Assembly (NCBI GenBank): GCA_015233485.1
Contig: JADFXO010000289.1
Location: 1-5,168 of the forward strand
DNA: 5,168 nt
Reading direction: 5' to 3'
From: Nitrospirota bacterium
GTDB lineage: Bacteria; Nitrospirota; Thermodesulfovibrionia; Thermodesulfovibrionales; Magnetobacteriaceae
The notes under the pieces were generated by a model. The model worked only from the letters and a program-made list of their open reading frames with translations. It did not search any database and was not told the origin of the DNA. Position numbers and translations under genes: made by a program. The stretch's first letter is position 1. The number at the start of each line of letters is the position of its first letter. Positions 4,331-5,168 of this stretch are shown piece by piece.

Positions 4331-4440
4331 GTGAGACAGCAATTAAAATGAACAGATTGGCGCGGCGTCCTGTGTCTTTGTGGATACCGCATGTGAGAAC
4401 ACAACGGTGGCAGCCAATAAATTGACGGAGGTTATATACT
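4331..4440 (+). other. Leader region of the NlpC/P60 mRNA
   Basis: About 110 untranslated bases between the predicted sigma-54 start and ATG 4441. ATTGGC (near 4355) and GCCAAT (near 4413) could pair to close a long stem over the leader. I could not match it to a known riboswitch, including the c-di-GMP (GEMM) class. It ends in the GGAGG ribosome site at 4427-4431, nine bases before the ATG. Confidence 0.35.
4427..4431 (+). promoter_or_regulatory. Ribosome binding site of the NlpC/P60 gene
   Basis: GGAGG, nine bases before ATG 4441. It supports this start, which also gives an intact lipoprotein signal. Confidence 0.8.
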
Positions 4441-5061
4441 ATGATTAAACGGCATTGTAAGGCGTTTCTGGTTATTATTTCATTAATTGTGTTAACAAGC
4501 TGCTCCGCTACCCGCGAGGTGAAAAGAACTATACCGGCCGTTGTGGTACCCCCCCCACCGGTAGAAGACCCGTATGACGTTATGGAGAAAAATGTTCCCA
4601 CCCTTTCGAAGGTCTATCTCGGCAAGGGTTACAAATTTGGCGCAAACCCCGACAAGGATGTTGAGTCGGACTGTTCCCATCTGGTATGCGCGATAGCCAG
4701 AAACAGTCTCATCGGAACCAAATACGAGTTTAAACCCTACTACTTCCCCTCGTGGAAGATATATGAATATACGTATGAAATCGAAAAATCCGAGACGAGA
4801 CCCGGCGATATTATCTTCTTTAGAGATGTGCAAAAGAAACAAAACCACCTCGGCCTTATCACTCAGAAAAAAGACGACACTATATTTTTTGTCCAGGCGT
4901 CGTCCTCCTCAGGCGTAATAGAACGTTCAACCCAGTCCGAGGGATGGCTCTATTATTGGAGGAAAAGATTCGATTCCTTCAGGCGCTGGAAGAAAGAGGT
5001 GTTTGCAGAAAAATGTGCTGAGGCCTCAACGCTTATCAAGCCGACTCACGCTCAATACTAA
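4441..5061 (+). CDS. NlpC/P60-family lipoprotein, putative cell-wall peptidase
   Basis: A 206-residue protein. Residues 1-21 are a lipoprotein signal (I-K-R-H-C-K, hydrophobic core, lipobox L-T-S-C21). Ser after the Cys suggests outer-membrane sorting. A proline-rich linker (near 36-40) follows, then an NlpC/P60 domain, about 55-160. Visible motifs are GYKFG (63-67), S-D-C-S-H with catalytic C78, R-P-G-D-I-I-F-F (120-127), N-H-L-G with catalytic H136, and FFVQASSSSGV, where Q152 holds the third polar position usually taken by His. His80 replaces the usual Gly of D-C-S-G. The family cleaves peptide stems of peptidoglycan (D-gamma-glutamyl-diaminopimelate bonds) in the periplasm. The C-terminus adds a basic, Trp/Arg-rich tail with no known role. 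The gene is divergent from the DPBB gene and under a sigma-54 promoter, so it is separately regulated. Its lipid anchor makes it a resident enzyme rather than an exported toxin. Confidence 0.88.
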   Translation: MIKRHCKAFLVIISLIVLTSCSATREVKRTIPAVVVPPPPVEDPYDVMEKNVPTLSKVYLGKGYKFGANPDKDVESDCSHLVCAIARNSLIGTKYEFKPYYFPSWKIYEYTYEIEKSETRPGDIIFFRDVQKKQNHLGLITQKKDDTIFFVQASSSSGVIERSTQSEGWLYYWRKRFDSFRRWKKEVFAEKCAEASTLIKPTHAQY

Positions 5062-5086
5062 AATGCAATCATAGAAGATTAAAGAC

Positions 5087-5107
5087 GAAGGGGGATAATC
5101 CCCCTTC
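5087..5107 (+). terminator. GC-rich hairpin after the NlpC/P60 gene, possible terminator
   Basis: A perfect 8-bp stem, GAAGGGGG/CCCCCTTC (5087-5094 and 5100-5107), with an ATAAT loop, 25 bp after the stop codon. No T tract follows on the plus strand, so it is an atypical intrinsic terminator and may instead block exonucleases. Confidence 0.45.
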
Positions 5108-5144
5108 ACCCCGTATTCTCGCACATGTTTTGTCTGTTAAATTT

Positions 5145-5156
5145 GGGCTGCAGCCC
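5145..5156. repeat. 12-bp perfect palindrome near the window edge
   Basis: GGGCTGCAGCCC, followed directly by a second symmetry, GCCC-GT-GGGC (5153-5162). It could be the start of a REP-like or other dispersed palindromic element cut by the window end. It is too short here to classify. Confidence 0.35.
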
Positions 5157-5168
5157 GTGGGCGGCTTC

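Noticed and set aside
4331..4440. c-di-GMP (GEMM) riboswitch in the lipoprotein leader
   Set aside because: Sigma-54 genes with long leaders often prompt this idea, but the conserved GEMM core bases are not present.
4216..4848. Minus-strand frames at 4216-4404, 4296-4601 and 4492-4848
   Set aside because: They run across the sigma-54 promoter, leader and NlpC/P60 coding region on the opposite strand, have no RBS or recognisable protein features, and overlap a confidently identified gene.

Overview
This window looks like an accessory, cell-wall-targeted locus from a Gram-negative bacterium. The Gram-negative call rests on an outer-membrane type lipoprotein signal, five small proteins with cleavable Sec signals (so a periplasm), and a near-consensus sigma-54 promoter. 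The taxon cannot be fixed from this sequence. A sigma-54-rich lineage such as Desulfobacterota or Nitrospirota is only a guess.

Layout. Positions 1-130 hold an AT/GC-mixed stretch with tandem 22-bp units that resemble the terminal repeats of IS21-family elements. From 378 to 2824, all on the minus strand, lies an array of five small secreted proteins in the transcription order B2-A2-C-B1-A1. B1/B2 and A1/A2 are paralogous pairs, and C is a distant relative. All share a core of an N-terminal strand, a P-x-x-W-type turn, a central (Y/F)-(K/D)-D-(F/L) strand and a C-terminal (I/L)-K-x-I-x-K-C strand. A1 has lost its C-terminus, and decayed homologous sequence continues past its stop. The array has its own strong sigma-70-type promoter (2867-2896).

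Upstream of that promoter is a strong intrinsic terminator (2903-2941). It closes the next minus-strand gene (2952-4070), a 372-residue protein with no signal peptide. This protein has a long helical N-terminal region and a C-terminal RlpA-like double-psi beta-barrel (DPBB), a fold found in peptidoglycan-cleaving lytic transglycosylases and related proteins. Its promoter (4143-4171) has TTGACA and TATCAT at 17-bp spacing, and the transcript would begin with a hairpin. Divergently, on the plus strand, a sigma-54 promoter (4305-4320) precedes an NlpC/P60 cell-wall peptidase lipoprotein (4441-5061), followed by a GC-rich hairpin.

Working hypothesis (inference). The DPBB protein is a peptidoglycan-directed effector or toxin exported by a signal-independent route not encoded here. 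The array of periplasmic, duplicated and diverged small proteins is a bank of immunity-like proteins. The effector and the array are transcribed separately, which would let the array be expressed without the effector. The NlpC/P60 lipoprotein acts on the same substrate but looks like a housekeeping or stress-linked neighbour under different control. No secretion-system gene is visible, so the delivery route and the toxin/immunity assignment are unproven.
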